From Neopararhizobium haloflavum (GTDB lineage: Bacteria; Pseudomonadota; Alphaproteobacteria; Rhizobiales; Rhizobiaceae): a stretch of DNA of 64,000 nucleotides. Position numbers and translations under genes: made by a program. Under the pieces are notes generated by a model that was not told the origin of the DNA, searched no databases, and saw only the letters and a list, made by a program, of their open reading frames with translations. The stretch lies in contig NZ_NWUC01000006.1 of the NCBI RefSeq assembly GCF_002750855.1, positions 124,001-188,000 of the forward strand, given 5' to 3'. Positions 29,056 through 38,754 of the stretch are shown in pieces (position 1 is the stretch's first letter; the number at the start of each line of letters is the position of its first letter).

Positions 29056-29084
29056 TTGCAATCGCCGCCGAACACAGCTATAGA
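29056..29084 (+). promoter_or_regulatory. candidate sigma-70 promoter of trcR
   Basis: TTGCAA, a 17-nt spacer and TATAGA, in the 288-bp gap between acs and trcR, 89 bp before the trcR start. Four of six bases match at each element. The rest of that gap shows no gene. Confidence 0.45.
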
Positions 29085-29172
29085 GCACTCCAATTTCCGG
29101 ACATTGCGGCCCTGCCCAACGCTCCCGGCGCTCCCCCTGAAAAGGGACGCGGACGACAGAAGGATCACATCC

Positions 29173-29886
29173 ATGGCTCAACAACTGCTCATGCCGAAAG
29201 CGACCGCCGTCTGGCTGGTCGACAACACGGCCCTCTCATTCGATCAGATCGCACAGTTCTGCAAAATGCATCCGCTGGAGGTGAAAGCCATCGCAGACGG
29301 CGAGTCCCACCAGGGCATCAAGGGCCTCGACCCGGTCCAGACCGGGCAGCTGAGCCGCGAGGAGATCGCCAAGGGCGAGGCCGACACGGCCCACAAGCTG
29401 AAACTCGCGGAGCCGAAAGTCCGTGTTCCGGAAACCAAGCGCAAGGGCCCACGCTATACGCCGGTCTCCAAGCGGCAGGATCGCCCGAACGCCATCTACT
29501 GGCTGGTGCGCAACCATGCCGAATTGAAGGACGCGCAAATCTCGCGGCTGGTGGGCACGACGAAATCGACGATCGAGCAAATCCGCAATCGCACCCACTG
29601 GAATTCGGCCAATCTCACGCCGATGGATCCTGTGACCCTTGGGCTTTGCACCCAGATCGATCTCGACATGGAAATCGAAAAGGCGAACAAGGGTCGTCCG
29701 CTGCCTTCGGCGACAACGGGCGAGGACACGCTGGCACCGACGAGCGAGACGGAACGCCTTGGCACCGAGGTCGATCGCGACGAGCGCGACGACGAGAAGG
29801 AAATCGATGCTGACGCCGTTTTCGCCAAGCTGAAATCGCTGAAGCGCGACACGCCGGAAGACGATGACGAGGACGATCGCTACTGA
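29173..29886 (+). CDS. TrcR / DUF1013 cell-cycle transcriptional regulator
   Basis: 237-aa DUF1013 protein, an alphaproteobacterial family annotated as cell-cycle regulator TrcR. The conserved block starts MPKATAVWLVDNT and includes an HTH-like segment FDQIAQFCKMHPLEVKAIAD. A second helical block is YWLVRNHAELKDAQISRLVGTTKSTIEQIRNR (HTH-like, about residues 110-145). The C-terminal 50 residues are strongly acidic and probably disordered. The start is ATG 29173, after an AGAAGGA site; the upstream-open frame to 29035 lacks family similarity. Its regulon is not evident. A bidirectional terminator follows. Confidence 0.85.
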   Translation: MAQQLLMPKATAVWLVDNTALSFDQIAQFCKMHPLEVKAIADGESHQGIKGLDPVQTGQLSREEIAKGEADTAHKLKLAEPKVRVPETKRKGPRYTPVSKRQDRPNAIYWLVRNHAELKDAQISRLVGTTKSTIEQIRNRTHWNSANLTPMDPVTLGLCTQIDLDMEIEKANKGRPLPSATTGEDTLAPTSETERLGTEVDRDERDDEKEIDADAVFAKLKSLKRDTPEDDDEDDRY

Positions 29887-29912
29887 TCGCCCGCTCCAAC
29901 CGAATTCATTGA

Positions 29913-29942
29913 AAAGCCCGGCTTCGCGCCGGGCTTTCTTTT
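29913..29942. terminator. bidirectional terminator between trcR and SDR gene
   Basis: Perfect 10-bp stem AAAGCCCGGC / GCCGGGCTTT with loop TTCGC, followed by CTTTT on the plus strand and by CTTTTC on the minus strand. It lies between convergent genes and can serve both. Confidence 0.9.
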
Positions 29943-29947
29943 GCGGA

Positions 29948-30736
29948 TCAGTCTTCCCGGGGCGTCACGGTATAGTTGAGCGGCAGCCGGCCGCCATCAG
30001 CGTAGATCGTCTGGCCGGTGATGTAGCTCGCATCGTCGGATGCCAGGAATGACGCGACGGATGCAATCTCCGACGGCTCTCCGATACGCCCGAGCGGGGT
30101 GCGCGAAAGGATGCGCTTTTTTGCTTCCTTGTCGTTGGCGACCGCGGACAGCATGTCCGTCATGATCGAGCCGGGGCCGATCGCGTTGGCCCGGATGCCG
30201 TAAGGTGCCAGCGACAACGCCATAACCTTGGTCAATTGGCTTACCCCGCCCTTCGAGACCGAATACGGCACCTGATTGGCGATCGCGAATGTGTCGTTGA
30301 TCGACGACATGTTGATGATGACGCCAGGCTCGCCACCGGCTTTCACCGTCTCCACGAAATGCCGCGCCACGGCCTGCCCGCACAGAAACACGCCCTTCAG
30401 GTTTACCCGAAGGACACGATCGAAATCGCTCTCCTCGAGGTCGAGGAAATCGGCGGCGTGCACGATCCCGGCGTTGTTGACGAGAATATGGATATCCCCG
30501 AAAGCATCGAGCGCAGCGGCCAGCAGGTTGTGCACGTCGAGCCGTTCACCGACATCGGCGGCGAAGAAACGAATTTCACCGAGATCCGCGAATTCCTTTT
30601 CCAGCGCATTGCCTGCCTTCTCGTCGTTGTCCGCGACGACGACGCGCGCCCCGTCCCTCAGGAAGCGTTCGACGATCGCCCTGCCGATCCCCTTCGCTCC
30701 GCCGGTGACGATTGCAACTTTTCCGGCCAGCTTCAT
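29948..30736 (-). CDS. short-chain dehydrogenase/reductase (SDR)
   Basis: 262-aa classical SDR oxidoreductase. Seen: TGGAKGIG cofactor loop (11-18) with Asp36 and Asn37 after the second strand suggesting NAD(H) preference, NNAG (87-90), catalytic Ser144 or Ser145, and Tyr158-x3-Lys162. The C-terminal ITGQTIYADGGR is typical. ATG 30736 has AGGAG 8 nt upstream. It lies 76 bp downstream of prpE on the same strand and may be cotranscribed, but the substrate cannot be inferred. Confidence 0.88.
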   Translation of the reverse strand: MKLAGKVAIVTGGAKGIGRAIVERFLRDGARVVVADNDEKAGNALEKEFADLGEIRFFAADVGERLDVHNLLAAALDAFGDIHILVNNAGIVHAADFLDLEESDFDRVLRVNLKGVFLCGQAVARHFVETVKAGGEPGVIINMSSINDTFAIANQVPYSVSKGGVSQLTKVMALSLAPYGIRANAIGPGSIMTDMLSAVANDKEAKKRILSRTPLGRIGEPSEIASVASFLASDDASYITGQTIYADGGRLPLNYTVTPRED

Positions 30737-30812
30737 CGCATGCACTCCTGATTGAGAAAGCAGGAGATTGACCAGAAGGTCCACGCAGCGTCAATGGAGA
30801 CACGAAACGCCG

Positions 30813-32735
30813 TCAGGTCTCCTCCCGAAACGCGTTCCCGACGCGGCGTGAACGCATGAGCGCCTCGAACTCGTCCAGGATCGCCGGATCGTCGATTGTC
30901 GCCGGCATCTTCCATTCATCGCCATCGGCAATCTTCTGCAGCGTCGCGCGCAGGATCTTGCCCGATCGGGTCTTCGGCAACCGCTTGACGGCGAGTGCAT
31001 TCTTGAACGCGGCAACCGGTCCGATGCGATCGCGCACCACAGCCACGACCTCGGCCGAAATCTCCTCCTCGGATCGGTCGACGCCATTGTTGAGAACATA
31101 GAAGCCGACAGGCACCTGCCCCTTCATCGGATCAGCGATGCCGATGACGGCGCACTCGGCAATGTCCGGATGGGTCGCGATCGCCTCTTCCATGCCGCCG
31201 GTCGAAAGGCGATGTCCGGCAACATTGATGATGTCGTCCGTCCGCGCCATGATGAAGAGGTATCCGTCTTCATCGATATAGCCTGCGTCGGCCGTCTTGT
31301 AGGTGCCGGGAAACTCCTTGAGATACGCCGTCCTGAAGCGTTCTTCCGCGTTCCAGAGGGTCGGCAGGCACCCCGGTGGCAATGGCAGCTTGACGACGAC
31401 ATTGCCGAGCGTTCCGCGCGCAACCTCCTTGCCACCATCGTCGAGAACCCGGATGTCGTAGCCGGGAAGCGGCACTGAGGGTGAGCCGACCTTGACGGGC
31501 AACTGGCCGAGCCCGACCGGATTGCCGACCATCGGCCATCCCGATTCGGTCTGCCACCAATGGTCGATCACCGGCACCTTCAATGCCGCACGCGCCCATT
31601 CGATCGTATCGGGATCGGCGCGCTCTCCCGCCAGGAACAGTGTGCGGAAGCTGGACAGATCGTAGCGGCCGATCAACTCGGCCTTCGGGTCTTCCTTGCG
31701 GATTGCCCGAAACGCCGTTGGTGCCGTGAACAGTGCCGCGACGCCGTGTTCTTCGATGACCCGCCAGAACGTACCGGCATCCGGAGTGCCGACCGGTTTG
31801 CCCTCGAAAAGGATGGTCGTGTTTCCGTTGAGCAGCGGCGCATAGACGATGTAGGAATGGCCGACGACCCAGCCGATGTCCGAGGCCGCCCAGAAAACCT
31901 CGCCCGGCTTAACACCGTACATCGCTTCCATCGACCATTGCAGCGCCACCATATGGCCGCCCGTATCCCGCACCACGCCCTTCGGCTGTCCGGTGGTGCC
32001 GGACGTGTAGAGCACATAAAGCGGGTCGGTCGCGGCCACGCTGACGCACGGCACATCGCGTCCCGCCTTCCGGGCGGCATCGACAAGAGACGCGTAGTCG
32101 AGGTCGCGCCCTTCCAGCAGTTCGGCGGCCAGCTGTTCGCGCTGGAAGACAATCGTGTGGTCCGGCTTCACCTTGGCCTGGGCAATCGCCGCGTCGAGCA
32201 GCGGCTTGTAGGCAACGACGCGCCCCGGCTCGATCCCGCAGGACGCCGAGATGACGAGACGCGCACCGCAATCGTCGATGCGGGTTGCCAGTTCGCTCGC
32301 TGCAAAGCCGCCGAAGACGACAGAATGGATGAGCCCCAGCCGCGCGCAGGCCAGCATTGCGATACACGCCTCCGGGATCATCGGCATGTAGATGATGACC
32401 CGGTCGCCGGACCTGAGACCAAGATCCTGGAGCACGACAGAAAGCGCCCGAACTTCATCGAGAAGTTCCCGGTAGCTGATCGTACGCTTCGTTCCGGTGA
32501 CGGGGCTGTCATGAATGATGGCCGCCTGATCGCCGCGGCCGGCCGACACATGACGGTCCACACAGTTGTGGCAGGTGTTTGTTTCCCCGCCGACGAACCA
32601 GCGTCCATAAACGCCCTGGTCAGGATCAAAGGTCTTGGCCGGCGGGACGAACCAGTCGATGGCGTTTGCGGCTTCGGACCAGAACCCCTCCGGATCTTCC
32701 TGCCAGGCGCGGTAGGTCTGTTGATAGAGTGCCAT
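30813..32735 (-). CDS. prpE: propionyl-CoA synthetase (PrpE-like)
   Basis: 640-aa AMP-forming acyl-CoA ligase, paralogous to acs. The start MALYQQTYRAWQEDPEGFW and YTSGTTGQPKGVVRDTGGH, in which the Asp follows Arg, are typical of propionyl-CoA rather than acetyl-CoA synthetases, and the acetate pocket reads WWQTESGWPM. The C-terminal KTRSGKILR holds the catalytic, acetylatable Lys. It activates propionate for the methylcitrate or methylmalonyl pathway, neither of which is in the window. It may share a transcript with the downstream SDR. Substrate choice is by family only. Confidence 0.9.
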   Translation of the reverse strand: MALYQQTYRAWQEDPEGFWSEAANAIDWFVPPAKTFDPDQGVYGRWFVGGETNTCHNCVDRHVSAGRGDQAAIIHDSPVTGTKRTISYRELLDEVRALSVVLQDLGLRSGDRVIIYMPMIPEACIAMLACARLGLIHSVVFGGFAASELATRIDDCGARLVISASCGIEPGRVVAYKPLLDAAIAQAKVKPDHTIVFQREQLAAELLEGRDLDYASLVDAARKAGRDVPCVSVAATDPLYVLYTSGTTGQPKGVVRDTGGHMVALQWSMEAMYGVKPGEVFWAASDIGWVVGHSYIVYAPLLNGNTTILFEGKPVGTPDAGTFWRVIEEHGVAALFTAPTAFRAIRKEDPKAELIGRYDLSSFRTLFLAGERADPDTIEWARAALKVPVIDHWWQTESGWPMVGNPVGLGQLPVKVGSPSVPLPGYDIRVLDDGGKEVARGTLGNVVVKLPLPPGCLPTLWNAEERFRTAYLKEFPGTYKTADAGYIDEDGYLFIMARTDDIINVAGHRLSTGGMEEAIATHPDIAECAVIGIADPMKGQVPVGFYVLNNGVDRSEEEISAEVVAVVRDRIGPVAAFKNALAVKRLPKTRSGKILRATLQKIADGDEWKMPATIDDPAILDEFEALMRSRRVGNAFREET

Positions 32736-32835
32736 TCGTCGATCCTCCCGTCCGGTCCGGCCTCCCGCCGAACATGTCCTAAAGGACTAGAGCAGGAAAT
32801 GCCGGCGGGCAAACCCCCACCAAGGTGGCAACAGG

Positions 32836-33498
32836 CTACTGGCGAGCGCCGAATATCGCCGACCCGACCCGCACGCTGGTGGCGCCAAAGGCGATTGCCT
32901 GCTCGAAATCGCCCGACATGCCCATGGAGAGCTTTTCGACACCAGCTTCACGCGCCAGCTTTCTCAGAAGTGCGAAATGGGGGCCGGCATTCTCGTCCAG
33001 CGGCGGAATGCACATCAGGCCTTCGATCTCCAGACCATGCTCGTCGCGGCAGCGCTTCACGAAGGCTGCGGTCTCCCCCGGCGCGACACCTGCTTTCTGA
33101 TCCTCCGCACCGGTATTGACCTGAACATAAAGACGCAGCCGCCGATCCTGCTTCTTCATCTCCTTGGCAAGCTCTCGGGCAATCTTCTCGCGATCGACGC
33201 TTTCGACGACATCGAACAGCGCGACGGCATCGGCCGCCTTGTTCGATTGCAATGGGCCGATCAGACGAAGCTCGATATCGCGATGCCTTGTGCGCAGATC
33301 AGGCCATTTGGCCTGCGCCTCCTGCACGCGGTTTTCTCCGAAGCGCCGCTGTCCTGCGGCAATCACCGGCTCGATCGCTTCCGCGTCGTAGGTCTTCGAG
33401 ACGGCGACGAGGTCCACCGCGTCCGACGGACGCTCGGCCTTGCGGCAGGCGCGCGCGATACGCTCGACGATACCAGCCCAGTTCTCTGCTGCACGCAC
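32836..33498 (-). CDS. YggS/PLPBP-family pyridoxal phosphate homeostasis protein
   Basis: 220-aa single-domain alanine-racemase-fold protein that binds PLP and buffers vitamin B6 and amino-acid pools; no catalytic activity is known for the family. The PLP Lys is Lys35 in VAVSKTYD. GENRVQE, and near the C-terminus SMGMSGDFEQAI, are the family signatures. The frame opens at GTG 33525, but the GTG at 33498 has AAGGAG 6 nt upstream and is preferred. It is divergent from leuS across 153 bp. Confidence 0.92.
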   Translation of the reverse strand: MRAAENWAGIVERIARACRKAERPSDAVDLVAVSKTYDAEAIEPVIAAGQRRFGENRVQEAQAKWPDLRTRHRDIELRLIGPLQSNKAADAVALFDVVESVDREKIARELAKEMKKQDRRLRLYVQVNTGAEDQKAGVAPGETAAFVKRCRDEHGLEIEGLMCIPPLDENAGPHFALLRKLAREAGVEKLSMGMSGDFEQAIAFGATSVRVGSAIFGARQ

Positions 33499-33651
33499 GG
33501 TATTCTCCTTGATCTCGACCTCCACTCCTACGCCAGGGCGGAAAACCCCGCCAGCCCTGCACTGTCAAGGCCGAGCGGTTGACGGTAAACGGGTTTCGTG
33601 GTGAAGGTCCGCAACCTCCCAGGAACGACCACCGGAACGAAACGACAAGCC

Positions 33652-36270
33652 ATGGCGACCGAAAGATACAATCCGCGCGAGACCGAGCCGAAATGGCAGA
33701 AGAACTGGTCTGACGCGAAGGTTTTCGAGACGAACAACGACGCGCCTGGCGAGAAGTACTACGTCCTGGAAATGTTCCCCTATCCTTCCGGTCGCATTCA
33801 TATGGGCCATGTTCGCAATTATGCGATGGGGGACGTGGTGGCCCGCTACAAGCGCGCCAAGGGCTACAACGTGCTGCATCCGATGGGTTGGGATGCCTTT
33901 GGCATGCCGGCCGAGAATGCGGCTATGCAGAACAAGGTCCACCCCAAGGAGTGGACCTATCAGAACATCGATACGATGCGGCGCCAGCTCAAGTCCATGG
34001 GGCTGTCGCTTGATTGGTCGCGCGAGTTCGCGACGTGCGACGTCGACTACTATCAGCAGCAGCAGCACCTGTTTCTGGACTTTCTCAAGGCCGGCCTCGT
34101 CTACCGCAAGCAATCGAAGGTCAACTGGGATCCCGTGGATCAGACCGTGCTTGCCAATGAGCAGGTCATCGACGGCAGAGGCTGGCGTTCCGGCGCGCTG
34201 GTCGAGCAGCGCGAGCTGACCCAGTGGTTCTTCCGCATCACGGACTTTTCCGAGGACCTGCTTGAAGCGCTCGACGGTCTTGAGCGGTGGCCAGAGAAGG
34301 TGCGGCTGATGCAGCGCAACTGGATCGGCAAGTCCGAAGGCATGATGGTCCGTTGGGCCCTCGACGAGGAAACCGCACCAGACGGCGAATCCGAACTGGA
34401 AGTCTACACGACACGGCCCGACACGATCTTCGGCGCCTCGTTCATGGCGATCTCACCGGATCATCCTCTTGCACGAAGGGCCGCCGAGAACGATCCGGCC
34501 CTCGCCGCCTTCTGTGATGAGTGCCGCCGCGCCGGCACCTCGCTCGCCGCGCTCGAAACGGCGGACAAGAAGGGACACGCGACAGGGATTCACGTGAAAC
34601 ATCCCTTCGACGCCGAATGGAAACTGCCGGTCTATGTCGCCAATTTCGTTCTGATGGATTACGGCACCGGCGCAATCTTCGGATGCCCTTCGGGCGATCA
34701 GCGCGACCTTGATTTCGCCAATCGCTACGGCCTGCCGGTGACACCGGTGGTCATGCCGAACGAGGCAGACGCCGCGACATTCCACATCACCGAGGAAGCC
34801 TATGTTGGCGATGGCGTGATGATCAATTCGCGATTCCTGGATGGCATGACGCCAACGGAAGCCTTCGATCGCGTCGCGTCGGAACTCGCGGAAAAGACCA
34901 TCAACGGCCGGCCGCAGGGCGAGCGCCGCGTCAACTACCGTCTGCGTGACTGGGGCATCTCCAGGCAACGCTATTGGGGCTGCCCGATCCCCGTCATTCA
35001 TTGCGATGCCTGCGGCGTCGTACCCGTGCCGATCACCGACCTTCCCGTTCGCCTGCCGGACGACATCACGTTCGACAAGCCCGGCAATCCGCTCGACAGG
35101 CATGAGACCTGGCGTCATGTCGCCTGCCCCGAATGCGGCAAGGATGCGCGCCGGGAAACCGACACGATGGACACGTTCGTCGATTCGTCCTGGTATTTCG
35201 CCCGCTTCACGGCGCCCTGGGAGAAAAGGCCGACGGACCCGCAGGCGGCGAACGCGTGGCTTCCCGTCGACCAGTATATCGGCGGCATCGAGCACGCGAT
35301 CCTTCACCTGCTTTACTCGCGCTTTTTCACCCGCGCCATGCGCATCACCGGCCATGTCGGCATGGATGAGCCGTTCAAGGGCCTCTTCACGCAAGGCATG
35401 GTAGTGCACGAGACCTACAAGGGCGCGGGTGGCTGGATCGCGCCGGCCGACGTCGTTGTCGAGGACCACCAGGGCGAGCGCCGCGCCCGTCACGCCGAGA
35501 CCGGCGAAGACCTGGTCATCGGCTCCATCGAGAAGATGTCCAAATCGAAGAAGAATGTCGTCGATCCCGACGACATCATCGCCTCCTACGGCGCCGACAC
35601 CGCACGCTTTTTCATGCTTTCGGATTCACCACCTGACCGCGATGTCATCTGGACCGATGCCGGCGTGGAAGGCGCGCACCGCTTTGTGCAACGTGTCTGG
35701 CGCCTGATCCAGGAAGCCCGTGAGCCGCTCGTGGCGACAGACCCCGCCGCCGGTAAGGAGGGAGACGCCCTCGCTGTGTCACGCGCAGCCCACAAGGCGC
35801 TCAAGGCGGTCGGAGAGGACATCGAACGCCTCGGCTTCAACAAGGCCGTCGCGCGGATCTACGAACTGGTGAACGCGCTTGCCGCGCCGCTTCAACGCGC
35901 AGCAAGCGGCAAGGTCGACCCGCAACTCGCTGCAGCCTGCCGCGAAGCGGTGGAAATTCTGATCCAGTTGATTGCGCCGATGACGCCGCATCTCGCCGAA
36001 GCCTGCTGGGCATCGCTCGGCCACCCCACGCCGGTCTCCCAGGCCTCCTGGCCGCAGTTCGATCCAGCTCTTGTTACCGAGGATGAAATCACCCTGCCGG
36101 TACAGATCAACGGCAAGAAGCGCGGCGATTTGACAATTGCGCGCGATGCCTCGCAAGGTGAAGTCGAGGCGGCTGTGCTCGCCCTCGACGTGGTCCGCTC
36201 CGCAACCGATGGCAAGCCGCCGCGTAAGGTCATCGTTGTTCCGCAGAGGATCGTCAATGTCGTTGTCTAG
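33652..36270 (+). CDS. leuS: leucyl-tRNA synthetase
   Basis: 872-aa class I aminoacyl-tRNA synthetase. Seen: HMGH (50-53, the HIGH motif), the CP1 editing domain in the middle, [10 protein letters not shown] with zinc-like Cys pairs (DACG and PECG), and KMSKS at 628-632. ATG 33652 is preferred because [10 protein letters not shown] starts the conserved N-terminus; the frame opens at 33598. It begins the leuS-lptE-holA group, which overlaps end to start. A near-match to parS lies inside this gene at 34586-34601. Confidence 0.96.
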   Translation: MATERYNPRETEPKWQKNWSDAKVFETNNDAPGEKYYVLEMFPYPSGRIHMGHVRNYAMGDVVARYKRAKGYNVLHPMGWDAFGMPAENAAMQNKVHPKEWTYQNIDTMRRQLKSMGLSLDWSREFATCDVDYYQQQQHLFLDFLKAGLVYRKQSKVNWDPVDQTVLANEQVIDGRGWRSGALVEQRELTQWFFRITDFSEDLLEALDGLERWPEKVRLMQRNWIGKSEGMMVRWALDEETAPDGESELEVYTTRPDTIFGASFMAISPDHPLARRAAENDPALAAFCDECRRAGTSLAALETADKKGHATGIHVKHPFDAEWKLPVYVANFVLMDYGTGAIFGCPSGDQRDLDFANRYGLPVTPVVMPNEADAATFHITEEAYVGDGVMINSRFLDGMTPTEAFDRVASELAEKTINGRPQGERRVNYRLRDWGISRQRYWGCPIPVIHCDACGVVPVPITDLPVRLPDDITFDKPGNPLDRHETWRHVACPECGKDARRETDTMDTFVDSSWYFARFTAPWEKRPTDPQAANAWLPVDQYIGGIEHAILHLLYSRFFTRAMRITGHVGMDEPFKGLFTQGMVVHETYKGAGGWIAPADVVVEDHQGERRARHAETGEDLVIGSIEKMSKSKKNVVDPDDIIASYGADTARFFMLSDSPPDRDVIWTDAGVEGAHRFVQRVWRLIQEAREPLVATDPAAGKEGDALAVSRAAHKALKAVGEDIERLGFNKAVARIYELVNALAAPLQRAASGKVDPQLAAACREAVEILIQLIAPMTPHLAEACWASLGHPTPVSQASWPQFDPALVTEDEITLPVQINGKKRGDLTIARDASQGEVEAAVLALDVVRSATDGKPPRKVIVVPQRIVNVVV
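34586..34601. promoter_or_regulatory. parS-like 16-mer inside leuS
   Basis: GGATTCACGTGAAACA differs from the parS consensus TGTTTCACGTGAAACA at two positions. It encodes Ile-His-Val-Lys-His in leuS, so coding constraint could explain it. It lies 3.3 kb from the nearest end of parB. Confidence 0.35.
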
Positions 36271-36808
36271 GTCGCCCCGTTACTGCTCTGCCGTGGTGTT
36301 CGGATTGGTGACGGCGCTCTCGTTGTCTGCCTGCCAGGTCTCACCGCTCTATGGCGATCGTTCGCTGTCGGCCTCCAACAATGTCGCTGCCTCGGTGGCA
36401 GTCGACCCGGTCGGTGACCGGGTCAGCCAGGAAGTGCGCAATCAGCTGATCTTCCTGTTCCAGGGTGGCGCAGGCGCGCCTGCCGATCCGCGCTATCGTC
36501 TGCAACTCTCCGTCAATCGGAGTGTTCAGGGCATCTTGCGCGAAGCGATCGACGGGCAACCCACCGGACAGACCCTCACCTTGTCGGCGCAATACCGCCT
36601 CGTTGAGGTGGCCTCGACCCGCGAAGTTGCCAGCGGCTCTCAGGAGATCGCGGTGTCCTACGACGATTTCGACCAGGCGTTCGCGGATGTGCGGGCCATG
36701 CGCGATGCCGAGGATCGAGGCGCGCGCGAACTGGCGCAGCGGATCAGCACCGACGTCGCCATGACCCTCAGAGCCGAGCGTGCGCGTGTCCCAGATCAAG
36801 GCACATGA
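36257..36808 (+). CDS. lptE: LPS assembly lipoprotein LptE
   Basis: 183-aa outer-membrane lipoprotein that forms the LPS export plug with LptD. The signal peptide ends in lipobox LSAC with Cys26. The mature part begins QVSPLYG, and the PLYG segment is typical of alphaproteobacterial LptE. ATG 36257 overlaps the leuS stop by 14 bp, with a GAGGA site just upstream. Its 3' end overlaps the start of holA. The leuS-lptE-holA order is the same as in E. coli and other proteobacteria, which supports the call. Confidence 0.88.
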   Translation: MSLSRSPRYCSAVVFGLVTALSLSACQVSPLYGDRSLSASNNVAASVAVDPVGDRVSQEVRNQLIFLFQGGAGAPADPRYRLQLSVNRSVQGILREAIDGQPTGQTLTLSAQYRLVEVASTREVASGSQEIAVSYDDFDQAFADVRAMRDAEDRGARELAQRISTDVAMTLRAERARVPDQGT

Positions 36809-37835
36809 ATTCGAAGGGCTCTACGCCAAAAAGCCGCCGGCCCAGCCCATTGTCCTGATCTACGGTCCTGACCGTGGGCTGGTCTCCGAACGCGCCGAGA
36901 TAGTGGCGCGGACAAGCGGCGTTGCACTCGATGACGGCTTCTCCCTCGTGCGCATGGACGCGAGCGCCTTGCAGGGCGATCCCGGTCGGCTGATCGACGA
37001 AGCGCGGTCGATCGGGCTTTTCGGAGGCCACCGTCTCGTTTGGCTGAAAGGCGCCGGCAATGGCGATCGGGCATTGATCGAAGCCGTGACCCAACTCAAT
37101 TCCGCCCCGCCGGTCGACTGTACGATCCTCATCGAAGCCGGTGATCTCAAGAAGGGCACCGGTCTGCGAAAGGCCGTGGAAGAGAGCCGGTCCGCCCTTG
37201 CGGTCCCCTGCTATGCCGACGAAGGAAGAGCGGTCAATGGGTTGATCGACGAGGAGATGGCCGCGGCCGGCTTGCGCATGACCAGTGGTGCGCGTCAGCT
37301 TCTTCTCGATCTTGTCGGCGGAGACAGACTTGCAACGCGCGCAGAGCTGCGCAAGCTCGCCCTGTACTGCATGGATCGGGAAGTTGTGAGCGAGGAGGAT
37401 GTGCTTTCTATCGTCGGCGACGCCGCGTCATTGACCGTCGATGCTGCAGTCGACGCCGTCCTTCTGGGCGATGTTCCCGGACTGGAAACGGCCTTGCAGC
37501 GCATTATCGCCTCCAAGACGCCTGTCTTTCTGGCGTTGCAGAGCGTGATGCGACAATTCCAGATGCTTGATCAATTCCGATCGCTGATCGAATCAGAAGG
37601 CAAGACACAAGCTGGGATTATGCAGGCTAACGGCCGTCGCATCCATTTCAAAAGAAAGCCGGCTATCGAAAAGGCATTAGCGACATGGCGCGGCCGCGAA
37701 ACCGCTCAGGCGCTGGACCATCTTCAGACAGCGATTCTCGAAAGCAGACGGCAGGCCGGTCTCGCCGATTCGATTTCAAGGCAGGCCCTGCTGGCGCTTG
37801 CCGTGCGTTCGGCCCGTCGCGCCCGCGTTTTGTAA
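36780..37835 (+). CDS. holA: DNA polymerase III delta subunit
   Basis: 351-aa clamp-loader subunit that opens the beta clamp. The N-terminal Rossmann-like domain begins [31 protein letters not shown], close to other Rhizobiales HolA, followed by helical domains (GGDRLATRAELRKLALY). It overlaps lptE by 29 bp. GTG 36780 and GTG 36786 are both possible starts; the second would give a product beginning MSQIKAHEF, as in relatives. It is convergent with parB, with 11 bp between the stops and no visible terminator. Confidence 0.93.
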   Translation: MRVSQIKAHEFEGLYAKKPPAQPIVLIYGPDRGLVSERAEIVARTSGVALDDGFSLVRMDASALQGDPGRLIDEARSIGLFGGHRLVWLKGAGNGDRALIEAVTQLNSAPPVDCTILIEAGDLKKGTGLRKAVEESRSALAVPCYADEGRAVNGLIDEEMAAAGLRMTSGARQLLLDLVGGDRLATRAELRKLALYCMDREVVSEEDVLSIVGDAASLTVDAAVDAVLLGDVPGLETALQRIIASKTPVFLALQSVMRQFQMLDQFRSLIESEGKTQAGIMQANGRRIHFKRKPAIEKALATWRGRETAQALDHLQTAILESRRQAGLADSISRQALLALAVRSARRARVL

Positions 37836-37846
37836 GCCCTGCCAAC

Positions 37847-38728
37847 TCAGCGATGGGCACCCAAAAGCCGGCAAACTTCATCGAGTTGATCAAGCGTCTT
37901 GTATTCGATGCGAAGCTGCCCGCCTCGGGTTTTGTGGCTGACTTCGACCTTCAGACCGAGAACATCCGACAAGGAACGCTCCAACGCCAGCGTGTCGGCA
38001 TCCTTCTCGGGTCTTGGCTCGCGCGGGCCAGCCGAGCGTCCGCCGTCTTCGGCATCCTTTTGCGCCAGCCGCTCCGCCTCACGAACAGATAGACCCTTCG
38101 ACACGATATCGCGGGCGAGGCGCGTCGGATCGGAAGTCGTCGCAATCGCCCTGGCATGGCCCGATGACAATTCCCCACCTGCCAGCATCTCGCGCACGGG
38201 CTCAGGCAATCTGAGAAGACGGAGGCTGTTGGCAACGTGGCTTCGGCTCTTGCCGATAATGTCTCCAAGATCGTTCTGCGTATAACCATGGTCGGCGATA
38301 AGCTGTTCGTAACCCATTGCTTCTTCAAGCGGATTTAGATCCGAGCGCTGAACGTTCTCGACAATCGCCAACTCGAGAGCGGTTCTGTCATCAACGTCGC
38401 GAATGATGACCGGGACCTCGACCAGGCCAGCCTGCTGGGCAGCGCGCCAGCGCCGTTCGCCGGCTATGATCTCGAAGCGACCTTGCGGACGCGACCGCAC
38501 GACGACTGGCTGCACGATGCCGTGACGGCCAATGGATTGCGCGAGATCCTTGAGATCTTCCGCATCGAACTGGCGGCGTGGGTTGTTGGGGTTCCGGCTG
38601 ATCAGTTCAATCGGCACGAAACCATCAGCGCGCGCACGGGACTGGACGTTCTCGATCGGCTGGTCCATTTCGCCAATCAGCGCCGCAAGGCCTCGACCCA
38701 GCCGTCTCTTGGAACCGTCGTCACTCAT
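37847..38728 (-). CDS. parB: chromosome partitioning protein ParB
   Basis: 293-aa ParB/Spo0J CTPase that loads at parS and slides along DNA to organise the origin region. The N-terminal segment RRLGRGLAALIG binds ParA. The CTPase motif GERRWRA is at 90-96, and ENVQRSDLNPLEEA follows. The central HTH (YTQNDLGDIIGKSRSHVANSL, about 155-175) reads parS. The C-terminal dimerisation domain is about residues 240-290. It lies 26 bp after parA in the rho-mnmE-mnmG-rsmG-parA-parB run. Its likely binding sites are the parS palindromes at 40.1 and 42.1 kb. Confidence 0.96.
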   Translation of the reverse strand: MSDDGSKRRLGRGLAALIGEMDQPIENVQSRARADGFVPIELISRNPNNPRRQFDAEDLKDLAQSIGRHGIVQPVVVRSRPQGRFEIIAGERRWRAAQQAGLVEVPVIIRDVDDRTALELAIVENVQRSDLNPLEEAMGYEQLIADHGYTQNDLGDIIGKSRSHVANSLRLLRLPEPVREMLAGGELSSGHARAIATTSDPTRLARDIVSKGLSVREAERLAQKDAEDGGRSAGPREPRPEKDADTLALERSLSDVLGLKVEVSHKTRGGQLRIEYKTLDQLDEVCRLLGAHR

Positions 38729-38754
38729 CGTTATCGCTCTTTCGTCAATCGTGT

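Noticed and set aside
31560-33119. 519-codon plus-strand frame antisense to prpE
   Set aside because: Shadow of prpE; no domain, Arg/Gly/Asp-rich.
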